Shown here in pieces: positions 29,301 through 41,300 of a DNA stretch of 64,000 nucleotides. This stretch comes from Climacteris rufus (taxonomy: Eukaryota; Chordata; Aves; Passeriformes; Climacteridae). Positions within the stretch are counted from its first letter, which is position 1. Each line of letters opens with the position of its first letter. The stretch is taken from positions 52,404-116,403 of the forward strand of contig VZRZ01003225.1 in NCBI GenBank assembly GCA_013398175.1, written 5' to 3'. The notes beneath the pieces were generated by a model, which searched no databases, was not told the origin of the DNA, and saw nothing but the letters and a program-made list of their open reading frames with translations. The translations under genes and the position numbers were made by a program.

Positions 29301-32300
29301 CCCCCAGGGGGTACAGCCCTCGGATTCCTGAGTCTGCCTGCTCCCACTCTGCTCAGCCCTTCGCACTCACTCTATCTGTGTAAGGGAACAGGGCCATTCA
29401 TGTATTTCTCTCTCTATTTATACCTCCCCCTTTCCGTATTTAGTGTGTGCGCAGGCAGAGGGGGCAGCAAATGCTGGGGCCACTGATGTTCTTGGCTCCA
29501 GCACTGGCTGGAATTTCGTCCTGGAATGTATCCTGAACCACTCTGAAAACACGAATAAATCTCTGTGTGTTGTGTGTGTGTGTGTACACAAATATATAGG
29601 CAACGTATAGACATGGAGCCGTACAGGGCATTTAAAGGAAGGAGTAGTTAGAGGGTTCTCAGTGAGGCAAACATCTCTGGATCAAAGGGATGCAGGGTGC
29701 TCTGCCATTGACCTGCCACTCTGCCACTGATCCTGGAAGATAGGTGTCACTCACTTTGTCCTCTGCAGGGACCTGCAGCCACCCTGTTGGTGACATACCC
29801 AAGGTAGCATGCCCTCCAAGCCCCAAGCAGTGCTCAGATCCCCTGGTGCCTACATTTGATCAAGGTCTCTGCTCCTTGGCCTCCAGCTTCCTAGTGAGAA
29901 CCCCAGAGGGCAAAGTCCTGACACAGGCTGCAGAGCCCAATGTGCAGCTGGATGAAGCAGGGCAAGGATATAAACCCCTCTGTGGCACAGGGTGGTCCAG
30001 GGCTTCTGTACAGTCAGGGGTTGCCTCCTGAACATCAGCTAGTGCTCACAGCTCTTGAGGAAAGATCATGTGGGAAAGGAGAAAATTGATGTTGGGTAGG
30101 AGGTCCCAAGTAGGTGCTGGGCTGGGCATCTCCTTGGGATGCTGCAGCATCTGGTGCTCATGGCTGTCTGGGAATGACAATGAAAAGAGGAAAGTAGAAA
30201 TTTGGTACCAGATCCCAAATGGGATGCTTGGTGATGCCAGGAGGGCAGTTCTTCAGGAGGCACTGGCAGCTGCCTTGCTGTGGATCCTGGATGAGGCCCC
30301 AGCGAGAGCACCACTGGTTCTGTCAGCACCCCTTGGCTGGGGAGTAGGCACCCTGTTTAGCCCACCTCAGGGTCACGGTGGCTTTTTGTCTTCTGGATGC
30401 TGAAAAGCCTGGTCTCTTGGGCTGAAAATGCCCATGTTTGGTCTCTGGCCAAAGGCGATATGTTTGTGGGTGGGGGAAATTGGAGCAAATTCCTGCTGTG
30501 AGCCCTGCACGTGTGCGCGGGCGTGCGGATAGGGGAAATATAGTTTTCCTTTCGAAAAAAAAGCCCTGCTTATTTTTATACAGAACTCCAGAAGGGCTGA
30601 AGGTGGAAACTTGGTCTGTCAGCAGCTGTCACAGGGGAGCGGGTCCCTGCCTGAGTTTGGGGGGAAACCACAGCTGGGTGTTAATGGGACTGTTAATGAA
30701 TTAATGTTGGCTGCTGGGGGCCAGCAGGGAACCTGGCTCAGTGCAGCATGAGCACATGGAGCCCTGCCCACACATGGGCTCCGGCACAGCTGCACAGAGC
30801 CCCAGCTCAGGGAGCCATGCACTTGGGGAGGTGTGAGTCTCTTCTAGTCATGTCTCACTCTCTGGGTTGTGGAAACACTTGGAAAAGTGGCCACATTGTG
30901 GGAGGGGGAGAGGGTTCCACACCAGGGAGTGTGGAAACAGCCAGCGTGGGTTGCTACCTTTCAACTAGGGGCATCTGCTGCCTGAGCTGGTGATACTGCT
31001 TAATGCTGGGTCTACTCAGCTGCTGAAACCAAACCTTTAAAGCAATTCAAGGAAAACAGGCTGGAAGTGAAATCCCCCCAGGTTTGGTTTATTTATGGGT
31101 TGGAGAGCCTGTGTTGCTCAGTCAGTGCAACGTCTGCAGCAGCACTGGTCTCTGCATGGCACTGCCTGGCTGCAGCCCTTCTTGGGGTTATTTCTCTTTC
31201 TTCCCAAAATGTGGAGGAGCACCCCTGTGAATGTGGTGAGCACAACCATGACCCATGCTGAGGACTCAGGGGGACCTCTGCAGGTTTTGCACAGCTGATT
31301 TGCTGGCAACAGCTCTAGAGGAGGACGAAGAGGTTGTGCTATCATGCTCACCTGATGCCAAAATGGTAGGGGTTTGGGGGGGCTGAGGAATAGCACTGTA
31401 TCCTGGCTGGACTGGAAACAAGAGGGAAAATTCAGAGAGGATCTGGGAAAGAGAGAGCAAATTCTTTTCTGTAGACCTCTCCTGCTCTGTCCTTCAGGCT
31501 CTGTCAGTGAGATCTCAGCCATGGGCAAGCCTGTGGCATTTCCTGGGATTTCTCCCTCTGCTAGCAGGCAGCTGGTGAACCAAGAGGAAAGATTGACCAT
31601 CCTAAGGGACAGATGACTGTGCAGAGGAAGAGAGGACAATGTCAAAGAAGGGATGACCATGCTGAGGAAGGAAAGACCATACCAAGGAAGGGATAGCTAT
31701 ACTGAAGAAGTGAAGACCATGCTGAAATAGGAATGACCATGCCCAGCATGGGCCTGTGGATGGACTGGTTCCCCAGCAGAAGATGCTGTTATGGATGGAG
31801 AGAAACAGAGCCTCCTTGTCAGCTGGAAGGAAGGCTGGAATAGCCTGAGCCCTTGGGAGTTCTGCTTGTTCCCCAGGGATACTGTGCTTGTTGCAGAGAC
31901 CACTTGGTCAGACAGACCTCACCTTAGTAAGGAAACCTCTCTGGGCATTTGGACCCAGTAGCTTTCCTGGGACCTTGTGCTGGTCCTTCTGAATCAATGT
32001 CCAAATATGCAGCCAACATCTGCCACCCAGTGCCAAACCCAGCCAGCAGGACTCAGGGCCCAGAGAGGTCAGTGGCCAGGCTGCTCTGGCAGGACTGCTC
32101 TTTGCACGGGTGAGCTTTACACAGCCCACTCCCCAGCACTGGAGAAGGTCCTTCAGAGGATCCCAAATTCCAGCTTGGAGGGACTCTGAGGCGCCTCTTT
32201 GCCCAGCTGCCTGCCCTTGCAGTCCATCTCTGGCTCCACTGGGCCTAGAGCCCTTCCCAACCCTATCTCAGACAGACGGATATCCCAAAACCCACTGGTC

Positions 32301-35300
32301 CCAGGGGCTCCCACTCTGGGTCCCTCTGGCTGAATGAGGTGGTGTGCGTGTGCCCAGACTGTCCCCTCCTGTGACTGTACAGTACACACAGCTAAATATA
32401 TGTTCACGCAGATACAGGAACTCAGAGGGGCTGAGTGATGCTCCCTTTCTATACCTCTTTTCATGGGGAGAGCTAATGAGATTCATGTCATTAAAAGGCT
32501 GATGTTTTGTGGGATGGGAACCTTTTAAACGGGATGTGTCCTGGCTTAGTCATGGCAAATATTTACCAAAAAAAAAAAAAAAAAGAAGAAAAAGAAAAAA
32601 AGAGAAAGGGAAAAAAAAGGGACATACCGTATAAAATTAGAGTTCTGAAAATAGTATTTAGAGCCAGTGAGAGAGAGGAACCTAAAACAGAAAATACAGC
32701 CCAGTCTGTTCAGGAGTCAGGGGAAGAGAGAGCGGGGAGGGGGGGGAAAGCCAGAGATAAAACGAGAGAAACCTCGGCAGTAAAAACAGCATCTTGGTAA
32801 ATAGACTATTAAAAAAATTCTGACCCGCTTTATGGCTTTCTTGGCTGCCGTTCAGCTGTGCTGCCCTGGCCGGCTCGGAGGGAAGGTAGCAGGAGCCGGC
32901 GTCTGTGTGGATGCTCAGAGCCCCGGGACGCGGCTTCCCCCCCCGAGCAGCCGCACAGGGCGTTAAATTTAGCCACATAATGATGGCCCTGAGGAGGCAG
33001 CCTTTTGTAGCCACACTGTAATTACTGCCTCGCTTATAAATTTTATTTTTCTTATTATGTTTCCTCCTCCTCCTCTGCTGGGGAAGGGGTGGGGGGGTCT
33101 CCCACACCCCCATCAAACCCGCAGCTCTCTGGGGAGCAGGGGGTACCATGGGATGGAGGGGAAGGTGGGAATGGCAGCCCAAACCCGGTGCTGCTTTCCT
33201 GGCCCAATACAGGGCTCAGCCCCACATTTGGGCATGGGGGAGGCATTGAGCTAACCCCAATGTGGTAGGGTCCCTGCAGCCCAAAGCGTGGGTCTCTTGA
33301 CCCCCCAATCCTTAGCCTCACCCTCTCAGGGTGCTTTGGAGATGGACTTGTGCCAGCAGGACCAAGGAATCTCTGGTGAGGCTGTAAGCCCCTGTCACAG
33401 CCAGGCTGAGGAGGCAGCCAGGACCCCCATCACGGTGTGGGGGATGCAAGGAGCAGCCATCTGGCCCTGCCTGGCAAGTCACCGGCTCCAGCCCTGTTCC
33501 TTGCAGAGGTGGGAAAGGAGAAAAGGGTGAGGGGTGACCCTGGCCACCTCCTCCTGCCAGGAGTGGGCAGAGGCTATGGCTCTTCTCTGAGCCGGTGCAA
33601 GTGGGGGACAGCTTCAGGCCGGGCAAGAACGTGCCAGAAAAGGTCTCGTTCCCCTCTTGTTTTCCCAAAACAAAGGAAACAGCCTTGCATTGCTGGAAGT
33701 CGCGTGCTCGGGCTGTGCTGCCTTGTTATCATCCGATAACCCGACGACCCGGGAGCTGCCCTGCTCCTCACCCGTCGAGCCTGCACTACGGGATGCGAAC
33801 AGCTTCCGCATGAGCTGCCCTTTGCACAGATCCGTTTTCCGCTCCCCAGGCTGGGGGGGACACTCGGGGGGCTGCCGTGATGGCCCCGGCTGGCCCCAGG
33901 CTCACCGTGGGACATGTGCTTGGCAGGAGATCTGCCTCTGCAGGTGGTGATGGATGGCGAGGGCAGAGGAATTGCGGAGGTGGCAGGTGCCTCTGTGTGG
34001 CCCAGGTGCCGCCATCCCATGTGTGGCATGGGAGGAGATTTGGGGCTCTGCTACATTTTGCTTTCTTCCCTGAGAGCACCGTGGCCAGGCTTTGCTGCGG
34101 AACAGGATGGGTAGTGTGCAGGGCTGGAGGTGGCAGGGGTCCCTTGGGGCATGCAGTGATGCCCTCGGGGAAAGGACCCTTGCAAACTGCTAGGGAAGGC
34201 TGTCCAGCACCAGGACTGCCTGCTTTCCCTTCCAGCTTTGCCCCTTCTCCCAGGCTCGTGCCTTGCGGAGGGTGCGGTGGTGCCAAAGTGCCCCAGGGAC
34301 TTTGACGGGACTGGTGGTCATGGTGATGTTCATCCATCACTGTGGGGACATGTTTGAGGGAGCATCTCCTTGGCAGAGCTGTGCATGGGGTGCGTGTGGG
34401 CCCACAGCAGTCTCACCCAGCTGTGCCCAGGGAAGCCAGTTCATCCCAAAGCAGCCCCTTTCTCCTGCCCTGTCCTAATAGGGCTCTGTTCAGCACAACG
34501 ATGACCCGAAGCAACCTCCATCCCTTGCTCAAGTACCCATTTCAGGGCAGGTAGGACAATACTAAATCAACTCCTTTAAAGCCTCCTGACCTGCAGCCCC
34601 ACAGACGTGCCGGTCTCCATCCCTCCCTCATCTCCTGCGGGCACACTGGGGTCTGGTGCGCTGGCCAGCTGCCCGGGCATGGGGCTGCCTCGGCTGCTGG
34701 CCAGGAGGCTCCTGGCCTGCCTGGGTCTGTGCCCTGACCCTCCGCCCCACTGCAGGGTCCGTGGCTTGTGCCAGGCGCCAGGGATTCAGCACAGAGGTGG
34801 TCGCAGGAGTCCCTGGGGAGAGCAGCCACCACCTCACTGATGGTGGCTTGGGAACCCAGGTGAAGAGAGCACCGTGGACCAAGAGACAAAGTGCCCTTTC
34901 AGCCTAAGCCCTGGAAAGATGTCTGTGTGTGTGTGCATAGGTTAATGCCTTCGGCCCTGGGGAGAGGAGAGAGCACAGGCTGGCTCCGTCCCCACCGGGA
35001 GCTGGGAGCTGGCCCTGCACGTGTGCCTGTGCATGTGCCTGCGTGTGCCTCTGTGTGCAGGAGGCTTATGCATTTCCGTCTCAGTGTATTTACATACGTC
35101 ATGTGTGTATCTTGCTCATCACTCTGTTTTTCTTTCCTTGTTCTTGGGTCTTTCCCCCACCCCCGCCATGGATCTATAATTCTTATGGCATTTTATTCTT
35201 CTATTTTTTTGTTTAAATCTCCAGTTTTGGAAGTTGCTGCCTCCTTAGGAAAATAAACTGTATTTTTAGTGCCTGTCTGCAGGGCTGCTGATGCCGCCTG

Positions 35301-38300
35301 CCCCTGCTCATCGCTTACTCACTACTTGTTTAAGCTTTTTTTTCCCCTTTGCCTCGTGCTGAGGTGTGGGGGCAGCCAGCTGGGGCTGAGCAGCACATCG
35401 GGAGTGCGCCAAAGTTGTCAATGAGTGAAAGGCAGCTCCAATCTGGCCTTTATTGAGGTCTGGGTTTGCGTAGCTCTGGAGCAGCCTGCCCTGTAATCAG
35501 CCACCCACCAGAGTTGGCCAGCCTTGTAATAAAGTAGCTCTATATTTATTTGTTCTGTTTATACGCTGCTCTGTAATAAGTTGGGAGTCTTCCCCACTGC
35601 CCCCATTTTCTTTGGGAAGTTCCTCTGGGTCTCTGAGGGAACCTGCCATCCTGTGTGCCGTGGATGCTTGGGGCCCTGCATCCTCTGGCCACATCTGGGC
35701 CACATTGTTCTAGCTCTTCAGGCCCCACACACCCAATGTCCAACTGTCCCCAACCTCTCCCCAGCATCCCAGCCCCATTCCCCAATCCAGTTAGCCCCAG
35801 TGGCTCCCCTGGTACCCCACATGTCCCCATGGCCCCTTCTCCCCATCCCTGTTGCCCCCAGCACTGCCTCTGTAAGCCCCCCTCCCTCCCTCTCTATTTC
35901 AACCTTGGGTCTTTTTAAAATACATTCATTAAAAGGAGCTCAGTTGCCCTTTCCCAGCGAGGCTGGAACACTGACAGCCTGTTCGCCCGCGTGTCTGTAA
36001 TTAAACTCAATCTCTGGGTGAATACAACAATGTGACTGCACAGAATAATTCCTGGAGATCCTGACGCCGAGGAGGAGTGTGGCCTGTAAGCGGCCCATTC
36101 ACGCCTGGCTTTCTATAAATACTTTACTATGTGGCATTAAGAAAACTTCAAGCTCTTTCTCCCCCCCTCTTTTTTTTTTTTTTTTTTTTTTTTATTAGTG
36201 CTACATAATATAGCAATTGTGTGACTAGAAGGTCCCCCCTGTGCCTGCCCAGGGTTCACAGGCCTGGGTGTGACCTCGCGCTGCACTGGCCGACCACGGG
36301 AGCTGTGCCCAGGGACCGCCGTGCCCAGGGACCGGCCAGCCTCGCCAAGGGGATGCAGGTGGCCTGCAGAACCTTCCATCCCAGAGCTCTGCCAAGCTAA
36401 AAGGCTTACACCCCTAAAACCCTTCCCAGCAGCAGTGCTTAGCTGATAACGTCCTGTGGTCCTGGGAGCTGTGGCTGCTGCGGGGAGAAACGGATGGATA
36501 CTGGGGAAGAGGAAGGAAGGACAGGCATGGGGGGAGCATTCCTACATTCCCGTGGCCATCAGTGTGGCTCCTCAGGTTCCAGCCTGGCAGCTTTCTAGAC
36601 TGGGGTCCTTGGGAAGCCCCAGGGCAGCTGCTGCCCAGATCCCCTCATGCCCAGGGACAGGGGCAAAGTGTGTGTCCCAAGTGTGATCACATCCCGCCTG
36701 CTGCTCCCGTGCTTCCCTGACGCCCTGACTGCCCTCCATTCCCTGGAGCCTACTGGTGGCCTGGCTGGAAAGGTGCTCAGGCACACCTGGTGCCCTGGGG
36801 AATCCATCCTCTGGCTCTGTAACCTTCATCAGCAATGCTTTCCAAAGCAGACAGACAGAGCAATTTTCCTCAGGCACGGGATGTGCCAGCCCCACACGCT
36901 GCCCAGCTCTTCAGGCAGCATCCCTTGGCTGGCTCCTGGGACACTGTGACAACACGTGCCTGCCATGGTGCAGGTGCCATGGTCACAGAGCAGTCAGCTC
37001 CCTGCCTGATTGACTCTTGCTCCCTGTATTTTGAGACCTTGGAGTTGCAGGGAAAGCAGGGCTCCCATCCCACTCCTCTGGCCTGCTGAAGAGCTGGAGC
37101 ACAGGCATGGACGGAGGATGGGCATCCCTCACTCTGCCACCTGGTTGATATGAGTATCTCGCTGTGTTTGCATGGCCGGGAGGTATAGGTCTTTGTGCAG
37201 TGTTGATGTTCCTGAAAGCCACAATGGGCATGAATATTCATGAGCTCACTCGGCCCCGTCCATATTCATGTGGCATCCCTCGACAGTGTGGCCCCTGCAT
37301 GTTTTTCACTTGCCTGGCAGTGTGGTGCCCCAGAAGGTGGCACCGCGCAGAGCCGGAGGTGCCAATCTGCCACTAGCCAGAGCTGAGCAAGGGCCGTGGT
37401 TACTGGTGCAGGATGAGCTGTAGGAATTTGGGGACCAGCTCTCCCTGGGTGCTGCCCTGTTTTGTGGCTGCCTAGTTGAGCTTGCAGATGAGCAGACCCA
37501 CGAGTAGCACCTCGTACCAGGGAGCTCCGGTGTCCCTGCTCTCCTCTGCAGCCTGGCATTTCTCCAGCCCCTGCAGCCGTGTTCCTGCCTTGCCACCCCT
37601 GCTTTGGTGGAGTAGCCTCTAAACTTGTCCCCCCAAAACCGCCCAGTGCCTCTGGAAGCCCTTGGGCAGGGTATGCATCTGGTGGTGCAGAGTAGAATGC
37701 CAGGAGAATTTCAAGTACCTCCCGTTCCCCCATCTCACACCCTCTCTCTGTCCCGCTCTGCTTTGCTGCTGATGTCCCCCTGCACGGGTCCCCAGCCGCC
37801 CCATTTCCCGGATTTATTTTGTAGGACAACGCAAACTGCTCCCTGCCCCGGCACTAGGGCCTTGGAGCCCAAAGGAGGAACAGCCCGGAGGCGTTTGCAT
37901 CCTCATCGCTGCCACCCGGCTGCAAACTGGACGTCAGAGGCGCGGAGAGGTGGCCGCGGCGGGTGACAGGGACGCGGCAGATGGCGCCCTGGTTCCGGTC
38001 AGCGCCCGCCTAATGGGCTGCGGCGGCGGCGGGGGGGCTGCGGATCCGGCACAGCACCTCCGCATCCCGGCCACTGCACCTCTGCATCCCGGGCACTGCC
38101 TCCTGCATCCCGGGCTCTGCACCTCTGCATTCCGGGCACTGCCTCCTGCATCCCGGGCTCTGCACCTCCGCATCCCGGGCACTGCCTCCTGCATCCCGGG
38201 CTCTGCCTCCTGCATCCCGGGCTCTGCACCTCCGCATCCCGGGCACTGCCTCCTGCATCCCGGGCTCTGCACCTCTGCATTCCGGGCACTGCCTCCTGCA

Positions 38301-41300
38301 TCCCAGGCTCTGCACTTCTGCATCCCGGGCACTTCATCTCTGCATCCGGGCACTGCATCTCTGGATCCACATCATTGCATCTCTGCATGCCAGCCACTGC
38401 ATCACTGCAGCCCTGCCGTTGCATCTCTGCATCACCCAGGCTGCAGCGTCTGTGCCAGGGATGCTTCAACAAGGCTTCAACAGGATGCAACAGGGCTGGT
38501 ACCCAAACTGTGCTGTCACCCTCATCAGTGGTGCAGCAGGAGCCAAGCAGGCTGCTGTCACACAGCCAAGGAGCTTCCCCCCACCACCACAGCATCAGCC
38601 CTATGTGGGTTAGGAGCAGGAGTGTGCCTGCAGCTGGTCTGCCCTAGTCTCCCTGCTGCTGAGGTCCCTCCATGCTTACTTCTCTCAGGTCAAATGGATC
38701 AGGGCAGATGAGTAGGGTTAGGCTTCAAATTTGGGGGTTCTGGGCCTGTTTTTTCTTTAGGAAGGCTACAAGGAGTGAAAGGTTTCGGTGGGAGTAGCAG
38801 AGGGCTGGGGTCCCAGCTCCCCAGCCCCCACTGGGGCGAGGCGAGAAGGACTGGAGCCAGCTGGGTGCTGCCCAGCATGGTGTGACCTCTGTTGAGCAGC
38901 ATCAGTGACCACTGCTCACCTCCTGTCATCATTTATTGCTTACTTCTTGGAAAGGGCCTCTGTTTGCCTATTTGTTTATGATTTTGCTGCAAAATCTGTT
39001 GATAGATTAGAAATTTGACTAAAACCTGAGCTCTTGAAGTGATGGGACTGTAGGAAAAGGCCGTTGTGCTCTGCACAATCACAGGGGCTCAGCTGGCTCA
39101 TGGCAGGTATCTATGATGGGATGCTGATGGCCTCCTGCCTCTGCCCACAACGAGGGTTTGGGCTGCTGGGAAGCTCTGGCAAGGCTTCCCCAGACTGCAC
39201 AGTGGTATGTCCCATGCAGCTCCACGGAGAGGTCCCTCCATTCTGGAGGCTTCCCATGGGCTCAGGTCTTGGCAGAGCTGCACAGTGAGGAGTCAGGGTG
39301 CCCTTCCCCTGGCTCCTGGCCGTGCCAGCCTGTCTGTGCAGCTCCCAGCGCTGCTGCCTCCCCTGCCTTTCACTCATGTGTTTTTACGGCTCGGGGGGAG
39401 CCGTCCTGCCCCAATTCACCGCGTGCTCCTAATTTCATAGTTCTCTCCATATATCCATATATATCCATATAGCATTTGATACAGGTTTTATGGGCATTTC
39501 CATACGTTTTACAGACACAGCCATTACAGAGCCAGGTTTCACCCGAGAAACCTCAGGGGAGCAGAGCACTGAATCGCCTTAGTCTTGGCCCCAGAACAAG
39601 GCTCTCTTCTCTCCCTTGCCGGGGCTGCCGCTATCAGCGCTGCAGAGGGCTGGGGGACGGCTGGGGCTGCTCATGCCAGCCCCGAGAGCCAGGGTGCTGC
39701 CTGCAGCCTCATCCATCCTGCTTCTTGCAGCCTCATGCTGCAAACCCCAGGGCTGTCACTTCTGCCCCTTGCTCCCTTCCCAGGTGGATGCCACCGGTAA
39801 GGGACTGCTTTGAGCTGAGGACCACAGTCTGTATGGCCAGGTTGCCAGCATCCAGCCTATTTGCCTGCCTGTTGGGCTGTACATCCAGCTGGCTGTGGGG
39901 ACTGCAAGCCCTTGGTGGTGGTGCAGACAGTGATGCCATCCCAGCTGGCGGGGCAGGGACACTGACTCACAAGGCTCTGAGCATCGCAGCTGCTGCAATG
40001 CATGCAGAACATCCGAGCTCTGGCAGGGCTGCTTCTGGCTGGTGGAGGGGCAGAAAACAGATCCAGGTGCATGCAGCTCTCTGCACATTTTTTGGCCTGC
40101 TGCAGAGGCTGCCAGCACTGCAGTAATGCCCAGCACTGCACAGAGGCTGATCGTGTTGCCAGTGCAGAGGGAGAAGCCTCAGATCTTGTTTAAAAAGAAG
40201 TCAGGTGACACATGCCTTCATCACCACTGTGGTCGGACCCTGGAGCAGCCTGAAGTGGAAATCTAGGGCATCACCGTGTGTCCAGATGCTGGGCTGTCCA
40301 GCACTGTCTGCAGGGGAAGATGGATTAGGACAAGTACATGCAGGGTTGTATCCACCCTTAGCACCCCTCAACCCATTGCTACTCGACAGAGGCAAACATA
40401 GCAGCATCTGGCCTCACTTCAGGTCCCCAGTTCTCCTGGCCTCACATTGGACTGATGGGATGAGGAATTTTCCACCCTGTGTGTGAATTCCCATTAGCAG
40501 GGCAAATGCCCACTCCCACCCAGCACTGCCTTGAGGACTGCTCCTTGCTGCTGAGCCATCCCAAAGGTGGCTGTGGCATCATCCAGTCCAGCCCTGCATG
40601 TGAGCAGTGCCCTGGATCAGCTATTAATAGCGGCTCCCCTCTCCCCTCTTGAGGGCTGGTGGGAGCCCAGGGTACCTCCCACTCTATTTTCTTGAACAGG
40701 TCCTGAAAGCAGGAACCATTTGTGGCTTCCCCGGCCAGCGTGTCTCTCCTTGGCCTCCAGCATGTTCTATTTTCTGTGCTGTTTACTGTTCTTCTGCGGG
40801 CTGTCAGGTTTCCGCACTGGCGAAAGGCTTGTAAATGGGGGGGTGGGCAGCGAGTCCACACGGAGTGGCTACGGGAGGGCGGGGATGGAGGAGCACAGAC
40901 ATGGCCTTTATCACAGCCTAGGGGATGTGTGGCTCATAAATCCAACCCAGGCAGATAGGGGATAAATCATCCCAGCTGGGACACTGGTGGTTACCCATGG
41001 TTAGAAATTAACTTTGTGTTGGATGGGTCCCAGGCTGTGGGATGGGAAGGGAAGGCTGCTCTGGGCACTGTGCCTCCTGCCTGGCCAGCCCTGGAGCCAG
41101 GCTGCAGGCAAGCGAGAAGATGCCTGCTGCCCTGGCCCAGGCAGACAGGGCTGGTGGGCACAGTTAAGGCCAGAGTGATGAAGCAAACAACCTGGGGTGG
41201 CTGCTGTGGCTGAACCTGTGCTGCGGGCAATGATGCTCTGGCACTCGCTCTGACCCGGCTGGACGTCAGTGAGTGGCTGTAGCCACTGCACTCATCATCC

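Noticed and set aside
35247..35256. Isolated AATAAA in the intron
   Set aside because: No exon or 3' UTR leads to it; AT-rich islands contain such words by chance.
37950..38711. Plus-strand open frame of about 253 codons
   Set aside because: It runs through a 21-bp minisatellite, whose period keeps several frames open on both strands. No domain or splice support.
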